From contig JAQGNY010000005.1 in NCBI GenBank assembly GCA_028293825.1, positions 186,001 to 250,000 of the forward strand: a stretch of 64,000 nt of DNA, read 5' to 3'. Below, piece by piece: positions 49,377 through 60,084 of this stretch (positions within the stretch are counted from its first letter, which is position 1; every line of letters starts with the position of its first letter). The stretch comes from Verrucomicrobiaceae bacterium (GTDB lineage: Bacteria > Pseudomonadota > Gammaproteobacteria > Pseudomonadales > CAMLJR01). Below the pieces are notes generated by a model that saw only the letters and a program-made list of their open reading frames with translations, made no database searches and had not been told where the DNA came from. Position numbers and translations under genes: made by a program.

Positions 49377-50176
49377 CGGATACAGCAACGCCGACGGTTC
49401 TAAAGAAAATTATTGCGCGCAAGATCGAAGAAGTCGCCGAACGGCGCCTACGCGTGCCATTTTCCGAGCAGGAAAAACGCGCGAGTGCGCAGCCGCATGC
49501 ACGCGAATTTGTCGAAGCGGTTGCCGCGCTGGTCGATAAATCGCAGCCGGCGGTCATTGCCGAGGTTAAAAAGGCGTCGCCGAGCAAAGGCGTGATTCGC
49601 GCTAATTTCGATCCCACGGCAATAGCGAAAAGTTACGAAGAAGCCGGCGCAGTTTGTTTGTCGGTGCTGACCGATATCGATTTCTTTCAGGGTAGCGATG
49701 CGTATTTGCAAGCCGCGCGCGCCGCCTGCTCATTGCCGATCCTGCGCAAGGATTTCACCATCGATCCGTACCAGGTGGTCGAAGCGCGCGCGTTGGGTGC
49801 GGATTGCATTTTGTTGATCGCGGCGGCGCTGTCGGACGATCAGCTCGATGAACTCAGCGATGTGGCGCTGCAATGGGGGCTCGATGTTCTCGTTGAAGTA
49901 CACAATCGCGACGAGTTGGAGCGCGCGATTCCACTCGGCAATCGCTTGCTCGGTATTAATAATCGCGATTTACACACCTTTGAAACTACGCTGCAAACCA
50001 CTATCGAGCTGCTCGATGATTTACCCGACGATATGATCGTGGTCAGCGAAAGTGGCATTCACTCGCGAGATGATGTGGCGCTGCTGCGCCAATACGGCGT
50101 TAATTCATTTTTAGTGGGCGAGGCATTCATGCGTGTGCCCGATCCTGGCAAAGAGTTGCGGCGCTTGTTTTTCTAA
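49373..50176 (+). CDS. trpC: Indole-3-glycerol phosphate synthase
   Basis: A 267-residue TIM barrel that closes the indole ring in tryptophan synthesis. The N-terminal helix [16 protein letters not shown], the strand [11 protein letters not shown] with catalytic Lys, [25 protein letters not shown] and [10 protein letters not shown] are diagnostic. It is the single-function TrpC form without the PRAI (TrpF) fusion seen in enterobacteria, as in Pseudomonas. Confidence 0.95.
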   Translation: MTDTATPTVLKKIIARKIEEVAERRLRVPFSEQEKRASAQPHAREFVEAVAALVDKSQPAVIAEVKKASPSKGVIRANFDPTAIAKSYEEAGAVCLSVLTDIDFFQGSDAYLQAARAACSLPILRKDFTIDPYQVVEARALGADCILLIAAALSDDQLDELSDVALQWGLDVLVEVHNRDELERAIPLGNRLLGINNRDLHTFETTLQTTIELLDDLPDDMIVVSESGIHSRDDVALLRQYGVNSFLVGEAFMRVPDPGKELRRLFF

Positions 50177-50200
50177 ATACAGTCGGATAGTTGCAGAAAA

Positions 50201-50228
50201 TAAAAAGGCGCTCTAAGCGCCTTTTTTA
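50201..50228. terminator. Bidirectional terminator between trpC and the CRP-type gene
   Basis: AAAAAGGCGC (50202-50211) pairs with GCGCCTTTTT (50217-50226) around a TCTAA loop. Both sides carry runs of A or T, so it can stop transcription from trpC and from the convergent regulator gene. Confidence 0.9.
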
Positions 50229-50255
50229 TTGCGAACTATTTTCTCGGACGCGGTA

Positions 50256-50891
50256 TCAGCGGGTACCGAATACCACCATCGTTTTTCCTTTGACGTTGAC
50301 CAAGCCTTGCTCTTCCAACGTTTTCAATACGCGGCCGACCATTTCACGCGAACAGCCGACGATGCGTCCAATTTCCTGTCGCGTAATTTTAATTTGCATG
50401 CCGTCGGGATGCGTCATGGCGTCCGGTTGTTTGCACAGCTCGAGCAACGTGCGCGCGACGCGACCGGTGACGTCGAGAAATGCGAGATCGCCGACCTTGC
50501 GTGTCGTCAGTCGCAACCGGCGCGCAAGTTGATTGCTGATCGCAAATAAAATGTCGGGATGACGTTCGCTTAATTCGCGAAATTTCGCGTAGGAAATTTC
50601 TGCCACTTCACACTCGGTTTTCGCGCGAACCCATGCGCTGCGTGAATCTTCCGGATCGAATAAACCCATTTCGCCAAAAAAATCGCCGTCGTTCAAATAC
50701 GCGACAATCATTTCGCGGCCGTCGTCATCTTCGATCAGAACCGTGACCGAACCTTTGATGATGTAGTACAGCGAGTCGCTGGCGTCGCCTGCGTAAATTA
50801 CAGTGCTTTTCGCAGGGTAACGCCGACGATGGCAATGGCTGAGGAACTCTTCGATATTCTTGATAGTAGGTTTCAGCGAGACAGTGACCAA
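50256..50891 (-). CDS. vfr: CRP-family transcription regulator, Vfr-like
   Basis: A 211-residue cAMP-binding activator. The beta-roll cAMP pocket shows FFGEMGLF and [18 protein letters not shown], including the Arg and Ser that bind cAMP. The C-helix and the helix-turn-helix [19 protein letters not shown]...[29 protein letters not shown] are nearly identical to Pseudomonas Vfr. It starts at TTG (50891) with GGGG upstream, and no better ATG is in frame. The trpC-vfr-osmC-coq7 order is also that of Pseudomonas, where speD lies between osmC and coq7. Confidence 0.93.
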   Translation of the reverse strand: MVTVSLKPTIKNIEEFLSHCHRRRYPAKSTVIYAGDASDSLYYIIKGSVTVLIEDDDGREMIVAYLNDGDFFGEMGLFDPEDSRSAWVRAKTECEVAEISYAKFRELSERHPDILFAISNQLARRLRLTTRKVGDLAFLDVTGRVARTLLELCKQPDAMTHPDGMQIKITRQEIGRIVGCSREMVGRVLKTLEEQGLVNVKGKTMVVFGTR

Positions 50892-51023
50892 GGCCTAACC
50901 CCTTTGCGCTTTACAATGAATGTCAATGATAGTCGGGCCGCCGCAGATTGCCAGAAGTGAGGGGAGGGCCAAGGCCCATATGATAAGCTGTTCATGTTTT
51001 GAGGATGTTGATGGACTTGGCGA

Positions 51024-51446
51024 ATGATGAAAGCTTCAGTGAAATGGATCGGTGGTTCAGCGTTTGTCGGCGAGGGCGGTAGCGGTCACGCCATCGTGAT
51101 GGACGGCCCCGCCGATCATGGCGGCCGCAACATCGGGATGCGTCCGATGGAAATGTTATTGCTCGGTGTCGGCGGTTGTTCCTCGGTCGATGTCATCGGA
51201 ATTTTGCAGAAAGCGCGGCAGGATATTAACGACTGCGTTGTTCATATCGAAGCGGAGCGCGCCGACGCGGTGCCGTCGGTATTTACGAAAATTCATTTGC
51301 GGTTTGTCGTGACCGGCAGCCAATTAAAAGAATCGCACGTCAAACGCGCGGTGGAATTGTCCGCTGAAAAATATTGCTCGGCATCGATCATGCTCGGCAA
51401 GGCCGGCGTTGAAATTTCTCACAGCTATGAAATCGCCGAGCGCTGA
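51024..51446 (+). CDS. OsmC family protein
   Basis: A 140-residue OsmC/Ohr superfamily protein, in the YhfA branch. It begins MKASVKWIGGSAFVGEG and has MRPMEMLLLGVGGCSSVDV with the first redox-type Cys, then AEKYCSASIML with the second. In the superfamily these cysteines reduce organic peroxides, but the YhfA branch has no proven substrate. It sits divergently from the CRP-type gene and three bases before the VOC protein. Confidence 0.9.
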   Translation: MMKASVKWIGGSAFVGEGGSGHAIVMDGPADHGGRNIGMRPMEMLLLGVGGCSSVDVIGILQKARQDINDCVVHIEAERADAVPSVFTKIHLRFVVTGSQLKESHVKRAVELSAEKYCSASIMLGKAGVEISHSYEIAER

Positions 51447-51449
51447 ATA

Positions 51450-51866
51450 ATGAACGGCACGCGTCCCGCGCCTACCGCCGGTATACGTCACGTCGCATTG
51501 TTCTCCGCGCACTTCGATGAGTCCGTTTATTTTTATACCGAGTTAATGGGTATGCACGTCGAGTGGCATCCCGATGCGGACAATATTTATTTAAGCTCGG
51601 GCAATGACAACTTGGCGCTGCATCGTTTTCTAGGCGGCGTGCGCCAACCGGAGCAACAACGTCTCGACCATATTGGTTTTATTGTCGACAGCGCCGATGA
51701 GGTCGACGCGTGGCATGCGTTTTTAGCCGCAAATGACGTGCGTATGAAAAGCGTGCCGAAAACCCATCGCGACGGCGCGCGCAGTTTTTATTGTCTCGAT
51801 CCCGACGACACTGCACTGCAAATCATTCACCACCCGCCGATCAGCGGCTTGCGGTTCTCGCGCTAA
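51450..51866 (+). CDS. VOC/glyoxalase family protein
   Basis: A 138-residue vicinal-oxygen-chelate protein. It has IRHVALFSAHFDESVYFYTELMG, a GxxHV-like entry into the fold, LDHIGFIVDSADEVDAWHAFL as the second half, and SFYCLDPDDTALQIIHHP at the end. Metal ligands (His, Glu/Gln) are in place, so it could bind a divalent metal. The reaction is unknown. It lies three bases after the OsmC gene and is probably co-transcribed. Confidence 0.82.
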   Translation: MNGTRPAPTAGIRHVALFSAHFDESVYFYTELMGMHVEWHPDADNIYLSSGNDNLALHRFLGGVRQPEQQRLDHIGFIVDSADEVDAWHAFLAANDVRMKSVPKTHRDGARSFYCLDPDDTALQIIHHPPISGLRFSR

Positions 51867-51897
51867 AAATTATTTTCGTCGATTAAATTTGGCGGAC

Positions 51898-52542
51898 TTA
51901 AATTCTATAAGTGGTCGCGGTCATCGCTTTGGAAGCCTGCTTCATCGCGCGTTTGATCCAGCGCGGAAAGCGCGTGCCGCCAGCTTCCAGCGCCACTGTG
52001 CCGTGCTTCTCTTCATCGTCGAGCATCTGTGTCAGCACCGCGCGATTGGCCTGATCCTGGATCGGCAATTGATCCAGATGTTCGCGCAAATGGCGACATA
52101 CTTGCTCTTCAGTCGCCGCCACAAAGCCCAAACTGATTTTATCGCCGAGTAAACCGGCCGCCGCGCCCAAGGCTAACGAGGCGCCATAGAACAGCGGATT
52201 GAGCACGCTCGGCCGGCTGTCGAGCGCTTTCAACTGCTGCTCGCACCACGCCAGATGATCGACCTCTTCCTGCGCGGCTTGGCTCATGGCCGCGCGAACT
52301 TTGCCGAGCTTGGCGGTCAACGCCTGACCCTGATAAAGCGCCTGCGCGCAAATTTCGCCGGTGTGATTGATGCGCATCAGCCCGGCGGTGTGGTGGCGCT
52401 CTTTCGCATCCAGATCTGCTTCGAGTTCCGATTTGGCCGGATTGGCGCGCTGGGCGCGGGCGGTGCCGGGGACTAACGTGTGCAAGGCCTGATCGAATTG
52501 AATCAGCGCGCGGTCGAATGCGGACAAATGACGAGATGACAT
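51898..52542 (-). CDS. coq7: 2-octaprenyl-3-methyl-6-methoxy-1,4-benzoquinol hydroxylase
   Basis: A 214-residue ubiquinone-synthesis hydroxylase of the Coq7 (CAT5) diiron type, the alternative to UbiF found in pseudomonads. Metal-binding segments are [32 protein letters not shown] and MLDDEEKHG, together supplying the Glu and His ligands. A short hydrophobic stretch ([21 protein letters not shown]) may touch the membrane. It is convergent with the VOC gene. Confidence 0.94.
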   Translation of the reverse strand: MSSRHLSAFDRALIQFDQALHTLVPGTARAQRANPAKSELEADLDAKERHHTAGLMRINHTGEICAQALYQGQALTAKLGKVRAAMSQAAQEEVDHLAWCEQQLKALDSRPSVLNPLFYGASLALGAAAGLLGDKISLGFVAATEEQVCRHLREHLDQLPIQDQANRAVLTQMLDDEEKHGTVALEAGGTRFPRWIKRAMKQASKAMTATTYRI

Positions 52543-52620
52543 AATGGATTTCCTCAGCGGCGCTTCAGCAGTGGACGAGCATACCCCAAGTTCGTTCGAG
52601 CGCCATTTTATGGCGCTGCG

Positions 52621-55389
52621 TTAAGCGGCGGTAACTGGAGCGACTGGAATGATCTTGCCGGTCCAGCGCTCCAGTAAATTGCGCAAATCCTGCAGATTGA
52701 CCGGCTTCACCAGATGGGCGTCCATCACTGGCTGCCGCGCTCGCTCGCCCAACTCTTCGACGGTATTGGCCGTCAACGCGATGATCGGCATCGGCGTCAG
52801 CCCGCGATTTTCATAGCTCTCGCGAATGCGCCGGCTCGCTTCCCAGCCGTCCATCACCGGCATATCGCAGTCCATAAGCACGATATCGAACACATCGCGC
52901 TGACACGCCTCAACCGCTTCCTGACCGTTTTCAACGCCGCTGAACTCGACGCCGAGTTTGGTCAGCATCGACGCCAGCACTTTTGCATTGATGACGTTGT
53001 CTTCGGCGAACAGGCAGCGAATTGGTTGTTCACGCGTACGCGAGTTGGCGCGCACCGGCTGCGCGCGGTGTTTGAATTCTTCGGCCAGGGTGATTTTCAG
53101 GCTGTTGTGATTGATCGGCTTTAACAGAATATGGCGCACGCCGAGCTGGAGCATGGTGGGGTCGTCCAGCTCTGGGTGGCTCGACAATAAAATCAGCAGC
53201 GGCATCGCCGGAATTTCCGCGCGCACGCGCTCGATCCAATCGCTCTGCTGCAGCTCCGGCATATCGGCGTCGGCTAGCACCGCGTCGATTGGCTGCGCCA
53301 GCGTAACCTGATTGCGCAGCCGCGCGAGGCCCTCGCTGGCGCTGGTCGCGATATGCACGACCATGCCCCAATGGCCGGCTTGGCGACGCAGCACTTCGCA
53401 GAAGGTCGCGCTATCGTCGATTACCAACAATTGTTTGCCGAGCAGAACCGAGTCGTGCTCGGAGTTTTGCCGGCTGCGGCTGACTTCCGGCAGCGGGAGG
53501 TCGAACAACATTTGCTGCTGACCGTCGTTGAATTCGCGCAATGTCAGTCGGCCGCCGAGTAGTTCGATCAACTGCCGCGCAATTGCCAACCGCATATTGG
53601 CCGAGCCCGGCGGATTGATGCGCTGATCTATTTCACTTGGCACACTGCGCGCGCCGCCGGCATGGGTTTGAATGCCGAATTGCAGCCAGTTCGGGCGCGG
53701 CAACGGCTGAATACGAATGACAATTTCGCCGTGTTCGCGCTGACTGATTGCCTGATGCAGTAATTGCAGCACGATCTGGCGTACGCGGGTCGGATCTCCG
53801 CTGACATAGGCCGGCAGCGCGGGGGCTGGATCGCTGATCAATTCAAGATGATGCGCACGCGCCAGACTGCGAAAACCGTCCACACATTCGGTCACCAATG
53901 CCTGCGGATCGAATGCGGTTTGCGGCAGCGCGCCGGATGCACTCTGCAACTGGCTGATATCGCTCATCTCATTGACGAGATTCAGCAGCTCGTTGCCGGC
54001 GCGGCGGATGGTGGTTAAGTGATCGAGCTGCGCCGCCGACAGCGGTGTGTCTTGCAGCATATCGAGCATGCCGATCACGCCGCTGACCGGTGTACGAATC
54101 CGATGGCCGACTTCCGCGAGCACTTCAGTGCGGGCGCGGCCTTCGGCGGCGAGCCCGGTGATTTCGCGTTCGTCGCGCGCGCGGGCGCGATCACTGTGAA
54201 AACTGCGCGTCAGCAGCAGGCATAGCATGCCGAGTGTTTCGGCCAGGATGGTGATCGGCATCAAACTCAACAATAGCGCTTTGGCATCGCCGCCGGCGCG
54301 CCACGCCAATATCGTGCTCAGCAATAGCAGCACCATGATCGAGCGCACTAACGCATAGCCGAGCAATTGCCGCCGGTGCGTCGCCAGAAAATTATTTAGT
54401 GCGATGGCGATGGTGGAAATCACCGTGAGCAGCGAAATCAGCAGTACCAGCGAGGCGGCAGTGACGCGTGGCAGCGCGATCAAAACTGGCATTGCGATCA
54501 GATTCATCGCCAGCAACGCCCACAGCCAGTAGCGCGCGTACGAGCGCACCGTCGCTGGTCGCTCCACAATCGGTAGCCGCTGCGCGAGGCGCACGCTACT
54601 TAAACCCGCCAGCAAAATCATCTGCGACGTGGGATGCAGAAAGCTCCAGCTGCGCGCGAACTCGAAAAACCCCGGGCTGATATCGGTGTTGAAGTACATC
54701 AGAAATAATTGAAACATGGTGCTGTGCAACGCCAGCCACACGTAAATGGTTTCGCGGCGCAGCAGCGCGACAATGACGGCGAACAACGCCAGCATCGCCA
54801 AGCCGCCCTGGCGCAAACCGCCAATCCACGATGCATCGCGCAGCGCCGTCAGCATGTGATCGATGCTGGACAGCTCAATCTGCGCCATTTGCAGACCGCC
54901 CGGGCCAACCCGCAGATAAAACAACTGCTGCGATTGCGCCGGAATAATCAATTGGAATTTGGGCGCGGTTAATTGCGGCAGCTCGCGCAGTGTGGCGCCG
55001 GAGAAAATACTGATTTTGCCCGGCTGCTGCATACGAAAGTTCAGCGCCAGCGTGCGCGCGTCGTGCGAGGCATTGCTGATACCGAAGCGCAGCCAATAGG
55101 CGCTGCTGATTTGCGTGTGCTGAAACTCGTCTGGCCGGGCCGGCTTGAACGAGTTGACCAGCGGCTCCTGCACGATATCGGCAATGGCTATCTCGCCGCT
55201 GGGGTCGGCGAGCAAATCGACGTTGGCGGCGAGATCCACGCTATCGAAATCGGCATCGACGGTAATCACGGATGCCGCGAATAACGGCTGACACAAACAT
55301 AACCACAGGCCGATCAGCGTCGCCCCGCGCAGCCATCGTGTGCCGCTTAATTTAAAGCTGTCTTGCAATCCACGCCGACAGAGCGCCAT
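52621..55389 (-). CDS. retS: RetS-like hybrid sensor kinase with degenerate ATP site
   Basis: A 922-residue membrane sensor. It has a signal-like N-terminus, a periplasmic 7TMR-DISMED2-type domain (about 45-175), seven membrane segments (about 190-395), a HisKA domain with His429 (EVGHRIRTP), an ATPase-like region (about 525-632) and two receiver domains (Asp707 in LADADMP; Asp840 in LMDCDMP). The ATPase N-box lacks its Asn (HQAISQ), and the DxGxG and GxGLGL motifs are missing. Domain order and position next to purD match RetS of Pseudomonas, which controls the GacS pathway rather than acting as an ordinary kinase. The name is by analogy. It starts three bases after the purD stop. Confidence 0.85.
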   Translation of the reverse strand: MALCRRGLQDSFKLSGTRWLRGATLIGLWLCLCQPLFAASVITVDADFDSVDLAANVDLLADPSGEIAIADIVQEPLVNSFKPARPDEFQHTQISSAYWLRFGISNASHDARTLALNFRMQQPGKISIFSGATLRELPQLTAPKFQLIIPAQSQQLFYLRVGPGGLQMAQIELSSIDHMLTALRDASWIGGLRQGGLAMLALFAVIVALLRRETIYVWLALHSTMFQLFLMYFNTDISPGFFEFARSWSFLHPTSQMILLAGLSSVRLAQRLPIVERPATVRSYARYWLWALLAMNLIAMPVLIALPRVTAASLVLLISLLTVISTIAIALNNFLATHRRQLLGYALVRSIMVLLLLSTILAWRAGGDAKALLLSLMPITILAETLGMLCLLLTRSFHSDRARARDEREITGLAAEGRARTEVLAEVGHRIRTPVSGVIGMLDMLQDTPLSAAQLDHLTTIRRAGNELLNLVNEMSDISQLQSASGALPQTAFDPQALVTECVDGFRSLARAHHLELISDPAPALPAYVSGDPTRVRQIVLQLLHQAISQREHGEIVIRIQPLPRPNWLQFGIQTHAGGARSVPSEIDQRINPPGSANMRLAIARQLIELLGGRLTLREFNDGQQQMLFDLPLPEVSRSRQNSEHDSVLLGKQLLVIDDSATFCEVLRRQAGHWGMVVHIATSASEGLARLRNQVTLAQPIDAVLADADMPELQQSDWIERVRAEIPAMPLLILLSSHPELDDPTMLQLGVRHILLKPINHNSLKITLAEEFKHRAQPVRANSRTREQPIRCLFAEDNVINAKVLASMLTKLGVEFSGVENGQEAVEACQRDVFDIVLMDCDMPVMDGWEASRRIRESYENRGLTPMPIIALTANTVEELGERARQPVMDAHLVKPVNLQDLRNLLERWTGKIIPVAPVTAA

Positions 55390-55392
55390 GTT

Positions 55393-56673
55393 TCATTCCC
55401 TTGCGATGGCGCGATAACCAATATCGCGCCGTGAAAAACCACCTTGCCATTTGATTTGATCGAGCTGCCGATACGCATTTTGCTGCGCCTCGGCAACACT
55501 GGAGCCCAGCGCCGTCACGCACAATACCCGACCGCCGCTGGTAACGACTTCGTTATTCAGCAGTTGGGTGCCGGCGTGGAATACTTTGACGTCGGTAGTT
55601 TCGGCGCTCGGCAAGCCACTGATGACATCGCCTTTGCGATAGTCGCCGGGGTAACCGCCGGCTGCGATAACAACGCCCAGCGCCGGCCGCGCATCCCATT
55701 CGGCGCTGACTTGGTCGAGCCGACGATCGAGCGCGGCGTCGACGAGTTCGGTCAAGTCCGAACGCAGGCGCAGCATGATTGGCTGCGTCTCCGGGTCGCC
55801 GAAGCGGCAGTTGTATTCGATCACTTTCGGATTGCCGGCAGCGTCGATCATCAGTCCCGCGTATAAAAAGCCGGTGTACGAATTGCCCTCGGCGGCCATG
55901 CCGCGCACGGTCGGGTAAATCACTTCCCGCATCACGCGGTCGTGCACCGCTTGCGTGACGACCGGCGCCGGCGAGTACGCGCCCATGCCGCCGGTGTTGG
56001 GACCGGTGTCGCCGTCGCCGACGCGTTTATGGTCCTGGCTGGTCGCCATTGGCAACACGTGCTCGCCGTCGACCATCACGATAAAGCTGGCTTCTTCGCC
56101 GCCGAGAAATTCCTCGACCACGACGCGACAACCCGCCGCGCCAAACGCATTGCCCGACAACATATCGCGCACGGCAGCTTCGGCATCAGTCACAGTTTCG
56201 GCGACGATGACGCCTTTGCCGGCAGCGAGGCCATCGGCTTTAACGACAATCGGTGCGCCGTTTTTACGGATGTAGGCGAGCGCCGGTTCGATCTCGGTGA
56301 AGTTTTCGTAGTTGGCGGTGGGAATGTTGTGGCGCGCGAGAAAATCCTTGGTGAAGGCTTTCGAGCCTTCGAGTTGCGCAGCGCCTTGGCGCGGACCGAA
56401 GCAACGCAAGCCCTGCTGCTCGAAGGCATCGACCACGCCGGCTACCAGCGGTGCTTCCGGTCCGACGATGGTCAAGCCGACATCGTTGTTTTTTACGAAC
56501 GCGATCAGCGCAGCGAAATCGAGCGGATCGATCGCGATATTTTCGACTTTATGTTCGCGCGCGGTGCCGGCATTGCCTGGTGCGACAAACACTTTTTCGA
56601 TGCGCGCGGCTTGGGCTATTTTCCACGCCAGTGCGTGTTCGCGTCCGCCGCCACCGATGATCAATACATTCAT
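55393..56673 (-). CDS. purD: Phosphoribosylamine-glycine ligase
   Basis: A 426-residue ATP-grasp enzyme of purine synthesis that joins phosphoribosylamine and glycine. It begins MNVLIIGGGGREHALAWK, has IVGPEAPLVAGVVD, KADGLAAGKGVIVAE, EEFLGGEEASF, and the PNTGGMGAYSPAPVV and EYNCRFGDPETQ motifs of the ATP-grasp core. It is the middle of the purH-lipoprotein-purD-kinase string. Confidence 0.95.
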   Translation of the reverse strand: MNVLIIGGGGREHALAWKIAQAARIEKVFVAPGNAGTAREHKVENIAIDPLDFAALIAFVKNNDVGLTIVGPEAPLVAGVVDAFEQQGLRCFGPRQGAAQLEGSKAFTKDFLARHNIPTANYENFTEIEPALAYIRKNGAPIVVKADGLAAGKGVIVAETVTDAEAAVRDMLSGNAFGAAGCRVVVEEFLGGEEASFIVMVDGEHVLPMATSQDHKRVGDGDTGPNTGGMGAYSPAPVVTQAVHDRVMREVIYPTVRGMAAEGNSYTGFLYAGLMIDAAGNPKVIEYNCRFGDPETQPIMLRLRSDLTELVDAALDRRLDQVSAEWDARPALGVVIAAGGYPGDYRKGDVISGLPSAETTDVKVFHAGTQLLNNEVVTSGGRVLCVTALGSSVAEAQQNAYRQLDQIKWQGGFSRRDIGYRAIARE

Positions 56674-56701
56674 GCAGCACTACCTAATTAAAAATAACGA
56701 A

Positions 56702-56905
56702 TTAATTCTTGCTGGGCTCTTCGCGCTGCTGCCGGTATTTATCGTAGGGCTGATGCGCATTATCGAGGCAGCGCGCGCGTTCGCCGCCGTCGATTATTTT
56801 CTGGCACTTTTCGTCGCGCGCGCCCTGCATCGAGTTATACAGTTGTTCGTGACTGCAGCCGCCGAGCAGCATGACGGCTAACAAAATAGCGCAATGAGTT
56901 CGCAT
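56702..56905 (-). CDS. Small lipoprotein
   Basis: A 67-residue protein with a lipoprotein signal: MRTHCAILLAVMLLGGCS, lipobox LGGC. The mature part (HEQLYNSMQGARDEKCQKII) is charged and contains two more Cys and an ARCLDNAH stretch. It lies between purH and purD on the same strand. Small lipoproteins of this form are common beside purine genes in pseudomonads as far as I recall, but no function is known. Confidence 0.7.
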   Translation of the reverse strand: MRTHCAILLAVMLLGGCSHEQLYNSMQGARDEKCQKIIDGGERARCLDNAHQPYDKYRQQREEPSKN

Positions 56906-56945
56906 AATTTCATCCCTGCGTGCGTTAAAAATCAGTGTCGCTTTC

Positions 56946-58553
56946 TCAGTGACGAAAGTGACGCATCCCGGTCAGCACCATCGCCATGCCGTGCTCGTCC
57001 GCCGCCGCAATGACTTCGTCATCGCGAATCGAACCGCCCGGTTGAATCACACAGCTGATGCCGTTTTTCGCCGCATTATCGATACCGTCGCGAAACGGAA
57101 AAAATGCATCCGACGCCATTACTGCGCCTTTTACTTCTAGCTGCGCGTGTTCGGCTTTAATCGCGGCGATGCGCGCGGAATTAACGCGGCTCATTTGCCC
57201 TGCGCCAACACCGATGGTGCGACCGTCTTTGCCGTAAACAATCGCATTCGATTTAACAAATTTCGCGACTTTCCACGTGAACAGCAAATCGCGAATTTCG
57301 CTGTCGGTCGGTTGGCGTTTGGTGACGATTTTCAAATCGCTCGCAGTGATCACACCGAGATCGCGATCCTGCACCAGCAAGCCGCCATTGACGCGCTTGA
57401 AATCCCACGCGGGTTGCGGCGCCGTCTCTTTGTTGCTGAGAAAGGTTCCGCAAATTAATAACCGCACATTTTTCTTTTCCGCGATGATTTCGCTGACGCC
57501 GGACGCAACGCTCGGCGCGATAATCACTTCGACGAATTGGCGATCGACAATGGCTTTTGCGGTGTCGACATCGAGCTCGCGGTTGAACGCGATAATGCCG
57601 CCGAATGCCGATTCGGTGTCGGTCGCAAAAGCTAAGTCGTACGCGGCGCCAATTGTTTTCGCCACGGCAACGCCGCACGGATTGGCGTGTTTAACGATGA
57701 CGCAGGCCGGCTCGTCGAATTGTTTCACGCATTCGAGCGCGGCATCGGTGTCGGCGATGTTGTTGTACGACAGCTCTTTGCCCTGCAATTGCTTCGCGGT
57801 GGCAATGCTGGTTTCGGCGACATTTTTTTCCATGCCTCTTTTTTCTATGTAAAAGGCAGAGCGTTGATGCGGGTTTTCGCCGTAACGCATGTCCTGCGCT
57901 TTCACTAAATTCAAATTGAATGTGCGCGGGAACGGATCGTTGCCGCCGGGAACGAGACGGCCGAAATAATTGGCGATGGCACCGTCGTACGCGGCGGTAT
58001 GCTCGTACGCTTTGATCGCTAAATCGAAACGCGTTTTATACGTGGTCGCGCCGTTGTTGGCTTTTAATTCAGCCAGAATCGCGCCGTAGTCCGCCGCGTT
58101 AACGACGATATTTACGAAGGCGTGATTTTTTGCGGCGGCGCGCACCATGGTCGGTCCGCCGATATCGATATTTTCAATCGCGTCTTCGAGCGAGCAATCC
58201 GGTTTCGCCACGGTTTGCTCGAACGGATACAGATTCACCACGACCATGTCGATCGGTTTGATGTCGTGCTGCGCCATCACCGCATCGTCCTGACCGCGCC
58301 GGCCGAGAATGCCGCCGTGAATTTTCGGATGCAGCGTTTTTACGCGACCGTCCATCATCTCGGGGAAGCCCGTGTGATCGGATACTTCGGTCACTGCGAC
58401 GCCGCTGTCTTTCAGCAGTTTGTAGGTGCCGCCGGTGGAGAGAAGTTCGATGCCGAACGCGCTCAGGCTTTTGGCGAAATCAACGATGCCGGATTTGTCC
58501 GATACGCTGATCAGTGCGCGTTTGACGGGAATAAGATCGGTGTGGGTGCTCAT
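56946..58553 (-). CDS. purH: Bifunctional AICAR transformylase/IMP cyclohydrolase
   Basis: A 535-residue enzyme for the last two steps to IMP. The N-terminal MGS-like cyclohydrolase domain (residues 1-200) starts [20 protein letters not shown] and has [12 protein letters not shown] and [17 protein letters not shown]. The C-terminal AICAR transformylase domain contains [32 protein letters not shown] and [10 protein letters not shown]. Length matches the family. Confidence 0.96.
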   Translation of the reverse strand: MSTHTDLIPVKRALISVSDKSGIVDFAKSLSAFGIELLSTGGTYKLLKDSGVAVTEVSDHTGFPEMMDGRVKTLHPKIHGGILGRRGQDDAVMAQHDIKPIDMVVVNLYPFEQTVAKPDCSLEDAIENIDIGGPTMVRAAAKNHAFVNIVVNAADYGAILAELKANNGATTYKTRFDLAIKAYEHTAAYDGAIANYFGRLVPGGNDPFPRTFNLNLVKAQDMRYGENPHQRSAFYIEKRGMEKNVAETSIATAKQLQGKELSYNNIADTDAALECVKQFDEPACVIVKHANPCGVAVAKTIGAAYDLAFATDTESAFGGIIAFNRELDVDTAKAIVDRQFVEVIIAPSVASGVSEIIAEKKNVRLLICGTFLSNKETAPQPAWDFKRVNGGLLVQDRDLGVITASDLKIVTKRQPTDSEIRDLLFTWKVAKFVKSNAIVYGKDGRTIGVGAGQMSRVNSARIAAIKAEHAQLEVKGAVMASDAFFPFRDGIDNAAKNGISCVIQPGGSIRDDEVIAAADEHGMAMVLTGMRHFRH

Positions 58554-58607
58554 AAATTTCTCGACCGATAAAAATTAAACAGGGCAAATATCGAATGGGC
58601 AAAAATA

Positions 58608-58635
58608 ATTAAGGGGTGAATGCTCACCCCTTAAT
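58608..58635 (-). terminator. Terminator after fis
   Basis: ATTAAGGGGTGA (58608-58619) pairs perfectly with TCACCCCTTAAT (58624-58635), loop ATGC. Read leftward, TTATTTTTGCCC follows. It separates the dusB-fis operon from purH. Confidence 0.85.
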
Positions 58636-58650
58636 GCGTGCGTTAGATGC

Positions 58651-58977
58651 TTACAGCAAATCGTATTGCTTGAGTTTTTTGCGCAGCGTGCCGCGATTCA
58701 GGCCGAGCATAACGGCAGCCTTGGTTTGGTTGTTGCGGGTGTAACGCAATACTTCTTCCAGCAACGGCGCTTCGACTTCGGACAGCACCATGTTGTAAAC
58801 GTCGGTCACTTCCTGGCCGTCGAGGTGTTTGAAGTAATTGCTCAATGCGATCGCTACGCTGTCGCGCAGCGTTTGCGCTTGCGAAACCGGCGCATGCGTC
58901 AAATGTTGTTTTTGCAGATCGGCGCTGCTCAGGGTGCCGTTCGGCACTTCGTTAATAAAGCGTTCGCTGTTGTTCAT
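58651..58977 (-). CDS. fis: Fis nucleoid and regulatory protein
   Basis: A 108-residue DNA-binding protein that bends DNA and controls growth-phase genes. The C-terminal helix-turn-helix [29 protein letters not shown] is essentially the Fis consensus, preceded by LEEVLRYTR. The N-terminal 50 residues are less conserved and include [20 protein letters not shown], the dimerisation part. Its ATG overlaps the dusB stop, the usual dusB-fis operon. Confidence 0.94.
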   Translation of the reverse strand: MNNSERFINEVPNGTLSSADLQKQHLTHAPVSQAQTLRDSVAIALSNYFKHLDGQEVTDVYNMVLSEVEAPLLEEVLRYTRNNQTKAAVMLGLNRGTLRKKLKQYDLL

Positions 58978-59963
58978 GCTGCTTGTTCCTCATCTGTCGT
59001 CAATCTCGCAAACCATTGGTTCAGAACGCGATGTTGTTCGGCGGCGGTTTCCAGCTGGTTGAACTGGCGCTGAAATACCGCTGCCTCAGGCTGGTGTGCG
59101 AGATACCAACCCACGTGTTTGCGCGCAATACGCGCGCCCATCGGCTCTCCGTAAAATTCGTGCAACTGTTGCAGGTGATCGCGCATGACCTGTTGCTGCA
59201 GCTGCTGGCTTGGCGCTGCAGCGTAGGTTCCGTGCTGTAAGTAGTGCGCAATCTGGGTACATAGCCACGGCTGTCCCTGCGCGGCGCGTCCGATCATCAC
59301 GCCATCGGCGCGGGTGTGATCGAGCACGGCGCGTGCCTTTTCCGGCGAATCGATATCGCCATTGGCCAATACCGGAATGCTGATCGCCGCTTTCACTGCT
59401 GCGATCGTGTCGTACTCGACGTCGCCTTCGAAGCGGCAGGCGCGGGTGCGTCCATGTACGGCGAGTAACTGTGCGCCGCTTTGTTCCGCAATCCGCGCGA
59501 TGCGCACTGCATTGCGCTCCTCGGGCGACCAGCCGGTACGTATTTTGAGAGTGACCGGCACTGATACTGCTTTAACCACCGCTTCCAAAATTGCCGCGAC
59601 TAATTTTTCATCGCGCAATAAGGCGGATCCAGCCGCGCGCTTGCATACCTTCTTCGCCGGGCAACCCATGTTGATATCGATAATTTGAGCGCCATGATCG
59701 ACGTTCAAACGCGCGGCTTCAGCCATCTGCTGTGGATCGCTGCCGGCGATCTGGACCGAAATCGGCGCCGTTTCGTCGCAATGATCCATGCGCAACCGCG
59801 ATTTGCGGCTGTGCCAGAGACTGGAATCGCTAGTCAACATTTCGGAAACTGCCAGCCCCGCGCCAAATCGGCGACACAGTTCGCGAAACGGGCGATCAGT
59901 GACACCAGCCATCGGCGCCAATACCACGGGACTACTTAATACGTAGTGGCCAATCGTAATCAT
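58974..59963 (-). CDS. dusB: tRNA-dihydrouridine synthase B
   Basis: A 329-residue flavin enzyme that reduces U17-type uridines in the D-loop of tRNA. It shows [55 protein letters not shown] with the catalytic Cys, and [14 protein letters not shown] and [11 protein letters not shown]. The start at 59963 (MITIGHYVL) is the standard one; the longer frame adds 32 unrelated residues. It is the first gene of the dusB-fis operon. Confidence 0.94.
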   Translation of the reverse strand: MITIGHYVLSSPVVLAPMAGVTDRPFRELCRRFGAGLAVSEMLTSDSSLWHSRKSRLRMDHCDETAPISVQIAGSDPQQMAEAARLNVDHGAQIIDINMGCPAKKVCKRAAGSALLRDEKLVAAILEAVVKAVSVPVTLKIRTGWSPEERNAVRIARIAEQSGAQLLAVHGRTRACRFEGDVEYDTIAAVKAAISIPVLANGDIDSPEKARAVLDHTRADGVMIGRAAQGQPWLCTQIAHYLQHGTYAAAPSQQLQQQVMRDHLQQLHEFYGEPMGARIARKHVGWYLAHQPEAAVFQRQFNQLETAAEQHRVLNQWFARLTTDEEQAA

Positions 59964-60084
59964 TGGGCTTACCGAAGGAGCGGGGAACGGCGAAAAAGAG
60001 GGCGCTATGATACCTGCTGAGAGTTTTCGATTAAAGGCTTTCGCGCAGCTTTTAACCAAATTTACGCAGTAAAACTGCTGGTTT

